Source: Thermoanaerobaculia bacterium (GTDB lineage: Bacteria; Acidobacteriota; Thermoanaerobaculia; Gp7-AA8). From it: DNA of 64,000 nt. This document shows, one piece after another, positions 9,551 to 17,875 of the stretch. The notes under the pieces were generated by a model. It was not told where the DNA came from. It did not search any database and saw nothing but the letters and a program-made list of their open reading frames with translations. Numbering within the stretch: position 1 is the stretch's first letter; each line of letters begins with the position of its first letter. The DNA lies in assembly GCA_017883205.1 (NCBI GenBank), contig JADGNZ010000003.1, forward strand, positions 62,001 through 126,000, read 5' to 3'. Position numbers and translations under genes: made by a program.

Positions 9551-11161
9551 TAGGAACGTCACGCCGGGGTTTTCCTTCTCAGCGTAATCGAGCTCCCACT
9601 GCGAGCTGAAGAGGACGACGGCGCGGCCGGCGCTGTCGGTGGCAATCTTCGACCGGCTGGGAAGATTCATCTTCGTCGCCACATCGTGCACGTCGCGGCC
9701 GACCCAACGAGCCAGCTTGTACGGCAACGCCACCACCGTCGTCTCGACGTTGTATTCGCTCTCGAGGCGCGACTGCATGACGTCGAACTGCAGCTCGCCG
9801 ACGACTGCCAGGATCGGCTCGCTGCGAAGCCCTTCGTGCGCCGAGAGTACCTGCATCACGCCTTCCTCTTCGAGCTGCGCCAGCCCCTTCTGAAACTGCT
9901 TCTGCCGCGTGACCTGCTTCGCGCGCAGCACGGCGAAATGCTCCGGAGCGAAACGTGGAATCGGCGCGAACTCGACGGGCGCGCCGGACGAGACAGCATC
10001 ACCGATGCGAAACAGGCCCGGATTGACGAAGCCGATCACGTCGCCCGGCCACGCGGTCTCGATCCCTTCCCGCTCCCGCGCGAACAGGCGATGAGGCCGC
10101 GTCATCCTCACCTCGTGTCCGAGCCGCGAGTGGTGCACCAGCATGTCCTTCTCGAAGACGCCGGAACAGACGCGCATGAACGCCAGGCGGTCGCGGTGAC
10201 GCTTATCCATATTCGCCTGAATCTTGAAGACGAAACCGGTGAACATCTCGTCCGTTGCCTCGACGATCGTTTCTTCACCGCCGACGTGCGCCGGGTGCGG
10301 TGCAGGTGGCGGCGCGAATTCAAGGAGCGCGTCGAGAAACGGCTGCACGCCGAAGTTGTTGATGGCGCTTCCGAAGTAGACGGGGATCACGCGACCATGC
10401 CCGAACTCTTCGGGACTGAAGGCGATCCCTGCGCCGGACAGAAGCTCGGCCGCTTCGCGCAGCTCGTGCCACGCCGTCGGGCCGATCTCGTCCTCCAGCA
10501 TCGGATCATCCAGACCGCCGACCTTCACCGCGGCCACCGATGCGCCGTGCGCCGCGCGCTCGAATCGAAGAACCTGCTGCTTGCGCAGATCGAACACGCC
10601 TTGAAAGTTCGGACCATTGCCGATCGGCCAGTTCATCGGCACCGCTCCGACGTGCAGCTCCTTCTCGATCTCGCTCAGAAGGTCGAACGGATCGCGGCCG
10701 GGATGATCGAGCTTGTTGATGAAGCAGATGATTGGGATCTGCCGCATGCGGCAAACCTCGAAGAGCTTCCGCGTCTGCGGCTCGATGCCTTTTGCCGAGT
10801 CGAGCACCATGACTGCACTGTCGGTCGCGGCAAGCGTCCGGTAGGTGTCTTCGCTGAAGTCCTCGTGACCGGGCGTGTCGAGGAGGTTGAGGCAGCAGCC
10901 TTGGTACTCGAACTGGAGGGCCGTCGAGGTGATGGAGATTCCGCGCGTCTGCTCCATCGCCATCCAGTCGGAGGTGGCGTGGCGCTGGCCCTTGCGTGCG
11001 CGGACGGCGCCGGCCATCTCGATGGCTCCGCCGTACAGAAGGAGCTTCTCGGTCAGCGTCGTTTTCCCTGCGTCGGGGTGCGAAATGATCGCGAAGGTGC
11101 GGCGCCGGGCGACCTCGCGGCTGAGCTCCGGAGGCGCGGAAACTGGCGGAAGTGCCGTCAT
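9539..11161 (-). CDS. prfC: Peptide chain release factor 3
   Basis: RF3 is the GTPase that removes RF1/RF2 from the ribosome after peptide release. The 540-residue protein has G1 ISHPDAGKTTLTEKLL, the switch region RGISITSTAL, G3 LLDTPGHEDFSEDTYR and G4 FINKLD. These are followed by the RF3-specific middle and C-terminal domains (VVGELQFDVMQSRLESEYN). RF3 is distinguished from EF-G and LepA by length and by the YRTLAATDSA segment. It is flanked by unrelated genes and its end overlaps the glycosyltransferase end by 12 bp. Confidence 0.96.
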   Translation of the reverse strand: MTALPPVSAPPELSREVARRRTFAIISHPDAGKTTLTEKLLLYGGAIEMAGAVRARKGQRHATSDWMAMEQTRGISITSTALQFEYQGCCLNLLDTPGHEDFSEDTYRTLAATDSAVMVLDSAKGIEPQTRKLFEVCRMRQIPIICFINKLDHPGRDPFDLLSEIEKELHVGAVPMNWPIGNGPNFQGVFDLRKQQVLRFERAAHGASVAAVKVGGLDDPMLEDEIGPTAWHELREAAELLSGAGIAFSPEEFGHGRVIPVYFGSAINNFGVQPFLDALLEFAPPPAPHPAHVGGEETIVEATDEMFTGFVFKIQANMDKRHRDRLAFMRVCSGVFEKDMLVHHSRLGHEVRMTRPHRLFAREREGIETAWPGDVIGFVNPGLFRIGDAVSSGAPVEFAPIPRFAPEHFAVLRAKQVTRQKQFQKGLAQLEEEGVMQVLSAHEGLRSEPILAVVGELQFDVMQSRLESEYNVETTVVALPYKLARWVGRDVHDVATKMNLPSRSKIATDSAGRAVVLFSSQWELDYAEKENPGVTFLSAV

Positions 11162-11291
11162 ACGAGTCCCTTAGAACAGGGTCGCCATCTGAACATTCCG
11201 AGTAGATGGCGTCTTGGAATATGAGTTCAATCAGCTAAGGTTTAATACGATCTGAGCATCGAAAGCTCATATCTACAAAGGGAGGCAAACC

Positions 11292-11759
11292 ATGACTTAT
11301 CTGACCCGATCCAGCAATCCCCGCAACGATTTCCGCGTCCTCCAGGCCCGCGTTTTCGAGCCGTTCTTCGGCCGCTTCAACTTCCTCGAGGACGAGTTGA
11401 AGTCCGGAACCTGGGCGCCGCCGGTCGACGTCGCCGAGGAGAAAGAGAAGATCATCGTGCGCGTCGAGGTCCCCGGCATGAACGAACAGGACCTCAAGGT
11501 CAGCTTCGAGGACGGCGTCCTCACCGTGAGCGGCGAGAGGCAATTCGAGCGCAAGGAAGACCGGAACTACCACCGCATCGAACGGACCTACGGCACTTTC
11601 AGCCGCACGTTCTCGCTGCCGCGCACCGTCGATCAGGACGCGATCGCTGCCAGCTACCGCGACGGCATCCTTGAGATCACGATTCCGAAGCGCGAGGAAG
11701 CGAAGCCGAAGCAGATTCAGATCAACGCGACGGCCGGCGCAGCGCAAGTCAACCAGTAA
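11292..11759 (+). CDS. Small heat-shock protein, Hsp20/alpha-crystallin family
   Basis: A 155-residue ATP-independent holdase chaperone. The alpha-crystallin domain spans about residues 40-145, with WAPPVDVAEEKEKIIVRVEV at its start and SYRDGILEITIPKREEAKPK at its end. The conserved A/S-x-x-x-D-G-I-L-x-I/V-x-I/V motif and the terminal IPKREE are clear. A strong Shine-Dalgarno (AAAGGGAGG) lies 7 nt before the ATG. I saw no CIRCE element, and the upstream 130 bp hold no convincing heat-shock promoter. A rho-independent terminator follows the gene. Confidence 0.95.
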   Translation: MTYLTRSSNPRNDFRVLQARVFEPFFGRFNFLEDELKSGTWAPPVDVAEEKEKIIVRVEVPGMNEQDLKVSFEDGVLTVSGERQFERKEDRNYHRIERTYGTFSRTFSLPRTVDQDAIAASYRDGILEITIPKREEAKPKQIQINATAGAAQVNQ

Positions 11760-11784
11760 CAACCTTCTCGATCGCGTCACGAAG

Positions 11785-11809
11785 GGCCGCCGGAAACGGC
11801 GGCCTTTTA
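11785..11809 (+). terminator. Rho-independent terminator after hsp20
   Basis: GGCCGCCG (11785-11792), loop GAAA, CGGCGGCC (11797-11804), then TTTTA. It ends the hsp20 transcript and touches the 3' end of the convergent gene. Confidence 0.9.
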
Positions 11810-12697
11810 TTTTCGGACGCCGGCGTTGCGGCGGCGAAAGAGCCGGAGCTCGGTGGCGTAGCGCCGTTCCTTCGGTGAAAGCCGCTCCGCTTTCTCATAG
11901 TAGCCGCGCGCACCTTCGACATCCCCAATGGCCTCGGAGACCGCAGCGAGGTCGAAGAAAAGCGCCGCCGAGTCCTGATGCCGGGCCGCCGCGGCCTGCC
12001 AGATGGCGCGCGCGTCGGTCAGCCGCTCTGAGCCGATCATGGCGAATGCCACATCAAACGAAGGAGCACTTTCGTCCAGCTCGATCGTTTCGCGCAATGT
12101 GCGCGGAGTGATCTCATCCGCGGCGATGACGGCGGCAAAGCGGGCAGCCTGTTCGTAGGCGATGTCCCGCTCGTCATCGGTCAAAGACACCATTCGCGGT
12201 GAAGTGCCGTCGCCATGGACCGAGTACGAAAACAGTTTCTTTCCCTCGACGCTCAGCACGTCGATGCGGGCCGAGCAGGTCGCGTCGATCCAGTGATGCA
12301 GGCGCTTGATTCGCTCGCCGTTCTCGAGGTGCTCGCTGCCTTCGGCACTCTTTTCGACGCCCGAACAACTGAACCGGTTCACGCCCACGTACACGTCGGC
12401 GGGATGGTTCCTGCGAAGGACCGGAAGCGAGCGTTTGTCGAAGAAGAGGTAGTGATTGTTCTCGACTGCATTTTCGATCCGCACTGCGCCTGCGCGCGAA
12501 ACCAGATCGACGAAGCGGTCGAGGAAAGTATCAATCTTGTTGCTGTCGCCGATCGCGTAGATGACCGAGAGGCGCTCGACGGGCCCGAGGTCCCGCACCG
12601 CCGGCAGCGTGCGCGTGAACGAGATTCGCGGCGGTGCGGCATGCGCCAAACCGGAATACGACACGAGCGCCGCCCACAGAAACCAATGCACCTTCAT
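11807..12697 (-). CDS. Secreted protein with C-terminal TPR-like segment
   Basis: The start at 12697 gives MKVHWFLWAALVSYSGLAHA, a clean Sec signal peptide with an AHA cleavage site; a longer frame from 12718 would add seven residues before it. The mature protein (about 275 residues) has a middle region with two to three Cys and no motif I recognise. The C-terminus (~205-290) resembles one or two TPR units (ARAIWQAAAARHQDSAALF, GDVEGARGYYEKAERLSP). It is probably periplasmic. It runs divergent from arcA, with about 60 bp between start codons. The function is unknown. Confidence 0.7.
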   Translation of the reverse strand: MKVHWFLWAALVSYSGLAHAAPPRISFTRTLPAVRDLGPVERLSVIYAIGDSNKIDTFLDRFVDLVSRAGAVRIENAVENNHYLFFDKRSLPVLRRNHPADVYVGVNRFSCSGVEKSAEGSEHLENGERIKRLHHWIDATCSARIDVLSVEGKKLFSYSVHGDGTSPRMVSLTDDERDIAYEQAARFAAVIAADEITPRTLRETIELDESAPSFDVAFAMIGSERLTDARAIWQAAAARHQDSAALFFDLAAVSEAIGDVEGARGYYEKAERLSPKERRYATELRLFRRRNAGVRK

Positions 12698-12756
12698 CGG
12701 TTCCGCAATCTTACTCAAACTCCGCGCGCAAATCGCTGCGATAGAATCGCGCCCGA

Positions 12757-14022
12757 ATGCAGTTGAATGTCACGAGTGAGATCGGCGGGCTGAAGAGCGT
12801 GCTGGTCCACCTTCCCGGGCGGGAGATCGACGTAATGATCCCGCCGATGATGAACCAGCTCCTGTTCGACGACATCCTCTACGGGCAGGTCGCCCGCGAG
12901 GAGCATCGCCGGTTCCAGCAGCTCATCCGCTTCATCGCCCCCGAGGTCCTCGACATCCAGGATCTTCTCGAAGAAGTGCTGGAAAGCGAAGAGGGCAAGC
13001 GCCTCGTCATCCGGGATCTGGAGAAACGCAAAATCCTCGGCCGCAAACTCGCGTCCGCGCTGCGCGAGCAGCCAGCGGCGCTGCTGGCGCAGACTCTGAT
13101 CGGCGGCATTCCTCATGTGCGCGACGGCAAAGGCGAGCTCCCCTCGTTCGATCTCCTGCCTGTTCCCAACTACTTCTTCATGCGCGACCCGCAGGTCGTG
13201 ATCGGCAACGGCGTGGTGGTCTGCGGGATGGCCACGCAAGCGCGAAGCCGTGAGTCGCTGCTCTCCGGCTACGTGTTCGCGCATCACCCATTGTTCCGCG
13301 AGAGCCGCCGTTGGTCGGACTTCACGGCCGGCATTGCCCCAGGCCGCGAGCACAAACGCATGCCGACGATCGAGGGCGGCGACATCCTCGTGCCGTCGCG
13401 CGATCTGTTGCTGGTCGGAGTGACGGAGCGAACGAACCGCGCCGGCGTACGCCAGTTGGCCACATCACTGCGCGAGGCCGGCAGCGAGGTTCGCACGATC
13501 ATCGTCGTTGAGCTGCCGCGGCAACGCTCGTTCATGCATCTCGACACCGTCTTCACGTTCACAAGCCGCAATGAGTGTCTGATTTATCCACCCGTGATCC
13601 TGCCGGGCGGCAGTCAGGCAGCCACTGTCACGACGATCGATCTGACGAAGAAGGGCATTTCGTACTCGCCGCAAACGTCGCTGCTTGCCGCGCTGAAAAA
13701 ACGCGGGTTCGATCTCGATCCGATCTACTGCGGCGGCAGGAGCGCCGTCGATCAGCAGCGCGAACAATGGACCGACGGTGCCAACGCGTTCACTCTCGCT
13801 CCCGGCATCATCCTGTTGTACGAGCGCAACGTCCGCACTGCTGAGGAGCTCGCGGCGCACGGTTATCACATCATTTACGAGGACGATCTCCTCCTCGGGC
13901 GCACCGAGCTGGAGACCTGGACCGACACCAAATACGCAATCCAGATGGCCGGCCACGAGCTTTCGAGAGCGCGCGGCGGGCCGCGCTGCATGACGATGCC
14001 GCTCGTGCGCGAGGACGTGTAG
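12757..14022 (+). CDS. arcA: Arginine deiminase
   Basis: Hydrolyses L-arginine to citrulline and ammonia in the ADI pathway. At 421 residues it is the usual family length. The catalytic features of the guanidino-modifying fold are present: FMRDPQV with its Asp, HLDTVFTF with the catalytic His and Asp, and a C-terminal nucleophile Cys in GGPRCMTMPLVRED. The N-terminal IGGLKSVLVHLPGREID is typical. The carbamate kinase gene starts 1 bp after the stop, so the two form an operon. No ornithine carbamoyltransferase gene is adjacent. Confidence 0.95.
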   Translation: MQLNVTSEIGGLKSVLVHLPGREIDVMIPPMMNQLLFDDILYGQVAREEHRRFQQLIRFIAPEVLDIQDLLEEVLESEEGKRLVIRDLEKRKILGRKLASALREQPAALLAQTLIGGIPHVRDGKGELPSFDLLPVPNYFFMRDPQVVIGNGVVVCGMATQARSRESLLSGYVFAHHPLFRESRRWSDFTAGIAPGREHKRMPTIEGGDILVPSRDLLLVGVTERTNRAGVRQLATSLREAGSEVRTIIVVELPRQRSFMHLDTVFTFTSRNECLIYPPVILPGGSQAATVTTIDLTKKGISYSPQTSLLAALKKRGFDLDPIYCGGRSAVDQQREQWTDGANAFTLAPGIILLYERNVRTAEELAAHGYHIIYEDDLLLGRTELETWTDTKYAIQMAGHELSRARGGPRCMTMPLVREDV

Positions 14023-14023
14023 C

Positions 14024-14974
14024 GTGTCGTCGCCAACGAAACTCGCCGTGGTCGCGTTCGGTGGCAACGCGCTGCTGCGCCCCGAGGACCGCGGTACGCA
14101 GGAGGAGCAGATCGCGCGCGCAAAGCAGGCCGCACGCTGGCTCGCCGAGATCGTTCGTCACGGCTACAAGCTGATCGTCGTCCACGGCAACGGCCCGCAG
14201 GTAGGCAACATCCTCGTGCAGAACGAAGAGGCGTCGACGAAGATCCCGCCGCAGACGCTCGATGTGTGCGTAGCGCAGACAGAGGGGTCGATGGGATTCC
14301 TCCTGCAGCAGGCCATACGCAACCGGCTCGACAGCATCGGCGTCAGCGGCGACGTGGCGACGATCCTGACCGAGGTGGAAGTCGATCCGACCGATGCGGC
14401 GTTCAAGCGCCCGACGAAGCCGATCGGACCGTTCGTCACGCGTTATCGCGCCGAGGCACTCGAGCGCGACCTCGGATGGACGATGCGCGAAGACGCTGGC
14501 CACGGATGGCGGCACGTCGTCCCATCGCCCCGGCCGCTACGAATCCTCAATCTCCAGACGATCGTGCACATGCTCGACAGCGCCGCGGTCGTGATCGCAG
14601 CGGGAGGAGGCGGAATCCCCGTCGTGCGTGGGCGCGACGGTCAGTGGCGGGGCATCGAGGCGGTGATCGACAAGGATTTCGCATCGAGCCTTCTCGCGTC
14701 AGAACTGCACGCCGAGATGTACGTCGTACTGACCGGTGTCGCCAAGGTGTCGATCGACTTCGAGAAGCCGTCCGAGAAAGCGCTCGATCGCATGACGGTC
14801 GCCGAGGCAACGCGCTATCTCGCCGAGGGCCAGTTCCCAGCCGGCTCGATGGGACCGAAGATCGAAGCAGCGATCCAGTTCGTCAACCGCGGTGGCAAAC
14901 AGGTGTTGATCACGGACGTCGAGCACCTCCGCGACGCATTGCAAGGAAACGACGGAACGCTAGTCCTGGCGTGA
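14024..14974 (+). CDS. arcC: Carbamate kinase
   Basis: Converts carbamoyl phosphate and ADP to ATP, carbamate and then CO2 and ammonia, the energy-yielding step of the ADI pathway. The 316-residue protein shows the amino-acid-kinase fold: AFGGNALLRPEDRG, VVHGNGPQVGNILVQNE, IAAGGGGIPVV, and VIDKDFASSLLA for nucleotide binding. It starts with GTG at 14024, next to the arcA stop, consistent with translational coupling. Its 3' end overlaps the convergent toxin-antitoxin operon by 15 bp. Confidence 0.95.
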   Translation: MSSPTKLAVVAFGGNALLRPEDRGTQEEQIARAKQAARWLAEIVRHGYKLIVVHGNGPQVGNILVQNEEASTKIPPQTLDVCVAQTEGSMGFLLQQAIRNRLDSIGVSGDVATILTEVEVDPTDAAFKRPTKPIGPFVTRYRAEALERDLGWTMREDAGHGWRHVVPSPRPLRILNLQTIVHMLDSAAVVIAAGGGGIPVVRGRDGQWRGIEAVIDKDFASSLLASELHAEMYVVLTGVAKVSIDFEKPSEKALDRMTVAEATRYLAEGQFPAGSMGPKIEAAIQFVNRGGKQVLITDVEHLRDALQGNDGTLVLA

Positions 14975-15496
14975 CTTCTTGTGCTTCGCGTACCACTCCT
15001 CGTCGGAGAGAAAGTGCGGGATCCGGTTCTCCCTGATGAGCATCCGAAGAGCGTTGTTCACTTCCTCGGAAGTGCGGAAGATGGCATAGACGTCCTCGTC
15101 GAGGGTCGCAGTACCTTTTTCGCGAGGGATGTAGTGGAGACCGCGCACGGCTTTGCTCCAGTCGAAGTGCATTGTCTCTTCGTCTTCAGGCTCCAGCGAT
15201 TCGTCGCGAATCATCGATTTCTCATCCATATAGCTCCTCTTTTCAAAACGAGTTGCTCTACGCGCGCTGATCAAGCGTACATCCTCGTCTTCGATTGCGT
15301 AGCAGACGAACAGCACTCTACCGGCAGCGGTCGATCCGAAGCCGGTATAGCGATCTTCGTCATCGGAATGAGCGTGATCGTTCTCTGCTGCGAGGAAGGG
15401 GTCGCCGAACACTTCTAAGGTTTCGTCAAACAACACGCCGTGTTTCCTGACGTTCTCGGCCGCCTTCAACGGATCCCATGTAATTCGCATCGTCAT
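14960..15496 (-). CDS. BrnT-type toxin fused in frame to an antitoxin-like domain
   Basis: Residues 1-~88 match a BrnT RNase toxin: MRITWDPLKAAENVRKHGV, EVFGDP, DRYTGFGSTAAGRVLFVCY and the signature ISARRATRFEKRSY, where BrnT proteins normally end. The frame continues for about 90 residues. That tail contains HFDWSKAVRGLHYIPREKG and LDEDVYAIF..SEEVNNALRMLI, homologous to the small antitoxin-like protein encoded just upstream (DFSGGVRGKYYRPG). At the junction GAGGAG lies a few nt before an in-frame ATG (15229-15227), so the tail may also be made separately. The start overlaps the upstream gene as ATGA. Toxin and antitoxin roles are inferred from family. Confidence 0.75.
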   Translation of the reverse strand: MTMRITWDPLKAAENVRKHGVLFDETLEVFGDPFLAAENDHAHSDDEDRYTGFGSTAAGRVLFVCYAIEDEDVRLISARRATRFEKRSYMDEKSMIRDESLEPEDEETMHFDWSKAVRGLHYIPREKGTATLDEDVYAIFRTSEEVNNALRMLIRENRIPHFLSDEEWYAKHKKSRQD

Positions 15497-15738
15497 GAGC
15501 CCGACGCGTCATCGCGGGGTTCAGGCGCGCGTCCCTCGGCTATCAATTGGCGAAGGGCGGCGTTGAGAAGCTCCGCCGAATAGAAATACCGCGCCACGTC
15601 TTCATCGATCGTCATGCGGATCGTCGTCTTACCCGGGCGGTAGTACTTGCCTCGAACGCCACCGCTGAAATCGTACTCGGGCAGCAGGTCGTCTACTTCG
15701 TCGGTTGCGTCGTGGATCGTGTCAGCTTCCCTTTTCAT
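15493..15738 (-). CDS. Antitoxin-like protein of the BrnT locus
   Basis: An 81-residue protein, first gene of the toxin-antitoxin pair. An acidic N-terminus is followed by EYDFSGGVRGKYYRPGKTT and MTIDEDVARYFYSAELLNAAL. This is a short domain with a strand-helix pattern typical of ribbon-helix-helix antitoxins associated with BrnT or PIN toxins. It is paralogous to the C-terminal half of the downstream protein. Antitoxin before toxin with an ATGA overlap is unusual for brnTA (normally toxin first). DNA binding and autoregulation are expected but are not visible as an operator. Confidence 0.7.
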   Translation of the reverse strand: MKREADTIHDATDEVDDLLPEYDFSGGVRGKYYRPGKTTIRMTIDEDVARYFYSAELLNAALRQLIAEGRAPEPRDDASGS

Positions 15739-15874
15739 ATCGCGTCATATTTCGGAGCGCATGGCGCGCCGTGAACTGGTGATGCGTAATCGGTCCGCGC
15801 TCGGCGTACGCGATGACCATTGCTTGACCCTAACAACGTCCCGCCGATCGACGTGGCCCGAGGATACCTCGGTG

Positions 15875-16192
15875 TTACTTCTTTCCGCAGGATCCGCAGG
15901 GGCAAAAGGCGCGCAGACTCTCATGAGTCCACATCCCGTAGGAATGGCCGTCGGCCCAGTTCGGCTGGAGCGCGTAGTTTCCGATCGGAATGACGCTATC
16001 GAGCTGGAACGACGCGGGCGTGTAGCGCGCGGGCGGACCGCTGGACATGCGGCCGAACAGATCGGGCTCGCCGGAGCAGGCGGCGCAGGGGCAGGCGCGG
16101 CGGAGCGCTTCGAGCGGATAGTATGATTCGTGCCCGTCGTCCCAGAGGACTGCGAGCAGATCTCCGATCACCTGATACGACGCGGGACGCAT
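15875..16192 (-). CDS. DUF971 family protein
   Basis: A 105-residue protein with the DUF971 / gamma-butyrobetaine-hydroxylase N-terminal-like pattern: WDDGHESYYPLEALRRACPC, AACSGE, a central IGNYALQPNWADGHSYGMW, and a C-terminal CPCGSCGKK. Members of this family occur alone or fused to Mrp/ApbC-type Fe-S proteins, and the Cys pairs suggest metal binding. Its start codon overlaps that of the divergent truA gene: both lie in the four bases CATG at 16190-16193. There is no room for an intergenic promoter. Confidence 0.85.
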   Translation of the reverse strand: MRPASYQVIGDLLAVLWDDGHESYYPLEALRRACPCAACSGEPDLFGRMSSGPPARYTPASFQLDSVIPIGNYALQPNWADGHSYGMWTHESLRAFCPCGSCGKK

Positions 16193-16973
16193 GCCGACTT
16201 ATAAGCTCACGATCGAGTACGAAGGGACGCGGTACTCGGGCTGGCAGGCGCAGGGTAACACGCCGAAAACCGTGCAGGGACACCTCCAGCGGGCGGCCGA
16301 ACAAGTGCTTGGCGACGCCGACATCGGAGGAGCCGGGCGCACCGATTCGGGCGTTCACGCGGCGGCGCAGGTAGCGCATCTGCGCGCGCATAAGGGCGTC
16401 GATCCGCTGCTTCTCTCGCGCAAGATCAACGACCTGCTGCCGCACGACATCAGCATCGTTGCGGCATCGCGCGCGAGCGACCGCTTTCACGCGCGACACG
16501 ATGCCATCTCGCGCGTCTACCTCTACCAGATCGCCACGCGACGCACCGCGTTCGCAAAACCGTTCGTCTGGTGGATCAAAGACAAGCTCGACGTCGACGC
16601 GATGACGCGCGCGGCGAAGCTGCTCGAAGGGCGTCACGACTTCAGCGCGTTCAGCGACAAGCGGATGAAGGAAGAAGACTCGCGCATCGTTGTCGTTACG
16701 CGCTGCGATGTCGCCGCTGCCGGCGATCTCATTCTCTTCCGCATCGAGGCGTCGCACTTTCTCTGGAAGATGGTGCGAAAGCTGGTGGCGTTCCTGGTCG
16801 AGATCGGGCGCGGAAACGCCAAGCCGGAAGATCTCGCCGCTCGTCTAAAGAAGAACGCGGCGAACGTCGAACCGACAGCGCCACCTTCGGGACTCTTTCT
16901 CGAGGCGGTGATCTATCGCGGTGAAACGTTCGACCGCCCTCTCGAACCGATTGTGCCGGTGGTCCGGCGTTGA
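16191..16973 (+). CDS. truA: tRNA pseudouridine(38-40) synthase
   Basis: Isomerises uridines 38-40 in the tRNA anticodon arm. The 260-residue protein begins YKLTIEYEGTRYSGWQAQG and has the catalytic-Asp motif GAGRTDSGVHAAAQVAH at about residues 45-60. Later FRIEASHFLWKMVRKLV matches the TruA C-terminal conserved block. The start is fixed by the conserved N-terminus and overlaps the start of the divergent DUF971 gene by two bases. The stop overlaps the thiL start as TTGA. Confidence 0.96.
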   Translation: MPTYKLTIEYEGTRYSGWQAQGNTPKTVQGHLQRAAEQVLGDADIGGAGRTDSGVHAAAQVAHLRAHKGVDPLLLSRKINDLLPHDISIVAASRASDRFHARHDAISRVYLYQIATRRTAFAKPFVWWIKDKLDVDAMTRAAKLLEGRHDFSAFSDKRMKEEDSRIVVVTRCDVAAAGDLILFRIEASHFLWKMVRKLVAFLVEIGRGNAKPEDLAARLKKNAANVEPTAPPSGLFLEAVIYRGETFDRPLEPIVPVVRR

Positions 16974-17875
16974 GCGAGCGCGACGTCATCCGCCGCATTC
17001 GCGAGCTGTTTCCGCGAACAGGCGACGATGCGGCAGTCGTGGGCACACAGGTCATCACGAATGACGTACTCGTCGAAAACGTCGACTTCACCCGCGACGT
17101 GCCGCTGCGCCTCGTCGCGCGCAAGAGTCTGGCCATCAATCTCTCCGACATCGCTGCGATGGGCGGCCGGCCGCAGTACGCAATTGTCGCCATCGGCTCG
17201 CCCGAGGAAGCGCTCGCTTCAACGCTCATCGAGGAATTGGCAGTGGCCGCCCGCGATCACGATGTCGAGATCATCGGCGGCGACCTCTCGCGGGCCGGCG
17301 AGATTTTCATATCGATCACGATCATCGGCGAGGCGGCACAGCCGATTCTGCGCAGTGGCGCGCGGCGCGGCGATCGAATCTACCTGAGCCGTCCGATCGG
17401 TGGCTCCGCTGCGGGACTCACTTTCTTGCAACGCAAGACCGTGGGAGCAAGCTACGCCGAACGCGAGCTCATCGAGTCTGCAATCCGCCGCCATCTCGAG
17501 CCGGAAGCGGAAGTCGCGCTCGGCCTGAAACTCGTGGGCATCGCGACGAGTTGCATCGACATCTCCGACGGCCTGTCGACCGACCTTCATCATCTCTGCG
17601 ACGCCTCGAGCGTTGGCGCGGCGATCGAGCGCGAACGGATTCCGGTCTTTCCCGATCTGCAGCGCTCCGGGCCGCAGCTTGGCATCAACGTTCGCGACGC
17701 GGTGCTCCACGGCGGCGAAGAGTACGCGCTCCTCTTCACATCATCGATGCGGGAATCCGAGCTGAGCACGCGCGTCGGACGTCCCGTCTACGCGATCGGC
17801 CGCATCGTCGAGGAGCGCGGAGTCCGCATCGATGGCGAGCCGCTTCCGCCGGGCGGCTTCGATCACTTCGCCTGA
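16970..17875 (+). CDS. thiL: Thiamine-monophosphate kinase
   Basis: Phosphorylates thiamine monophosphate to the active diphosphate. The 301-residue PurM-like protein has GDDAAVVG, NDVLVENVDF, the DIAAMGGRPQYAIVAIG segment, IIGGDLSRAGE, and DISDGLSTDLHHLCDAS near residue 195. It starts at TTG 16970, coupled to truA (TTGA overlap). The 3' end overlaps the convergent DUF1772 gene by 13 bp. Confidence 0.95.
   Translation: MSERDVIRRIRELFPRTGDDAAVVGTQVITNDVLVENVDFTRDVPLRLVARKSLAINLSDIAAMGGRPQYAIVAIGSPEEALASTLIEELAVAARDHDVEIIGGDLSRAGEIFISITIIGEAAQPILRSGARRGDRIYLSRPIGGSAAGLTFLQRKTVGASYAERELIESAIRRHLEPEAEVALGLKLVGIATSCIDISDGLSTDLHHLCDASSVGAAIERERIPVFPDLQRSGPQLGINVRDAVLHGGEEYALLFTSSMRESELSTRVGRPVYAIGRIVEERGVRIDGEPLPPGGFDHFA

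Noticed and set aside
9686-11224. A 512-codon plus-strand open frame
   Set aside because: Antisense to prfC, with Arg/His/Asp-rich shadow composition and no motif.
11165-11291. Heat-shock promoter or CIRCE element before hsp20
   Set aside because: No inverted TTAGCACTC repeat, and the best -35/-10 pair (TTGGAA, TTTAAT) has 21-bp spacing.
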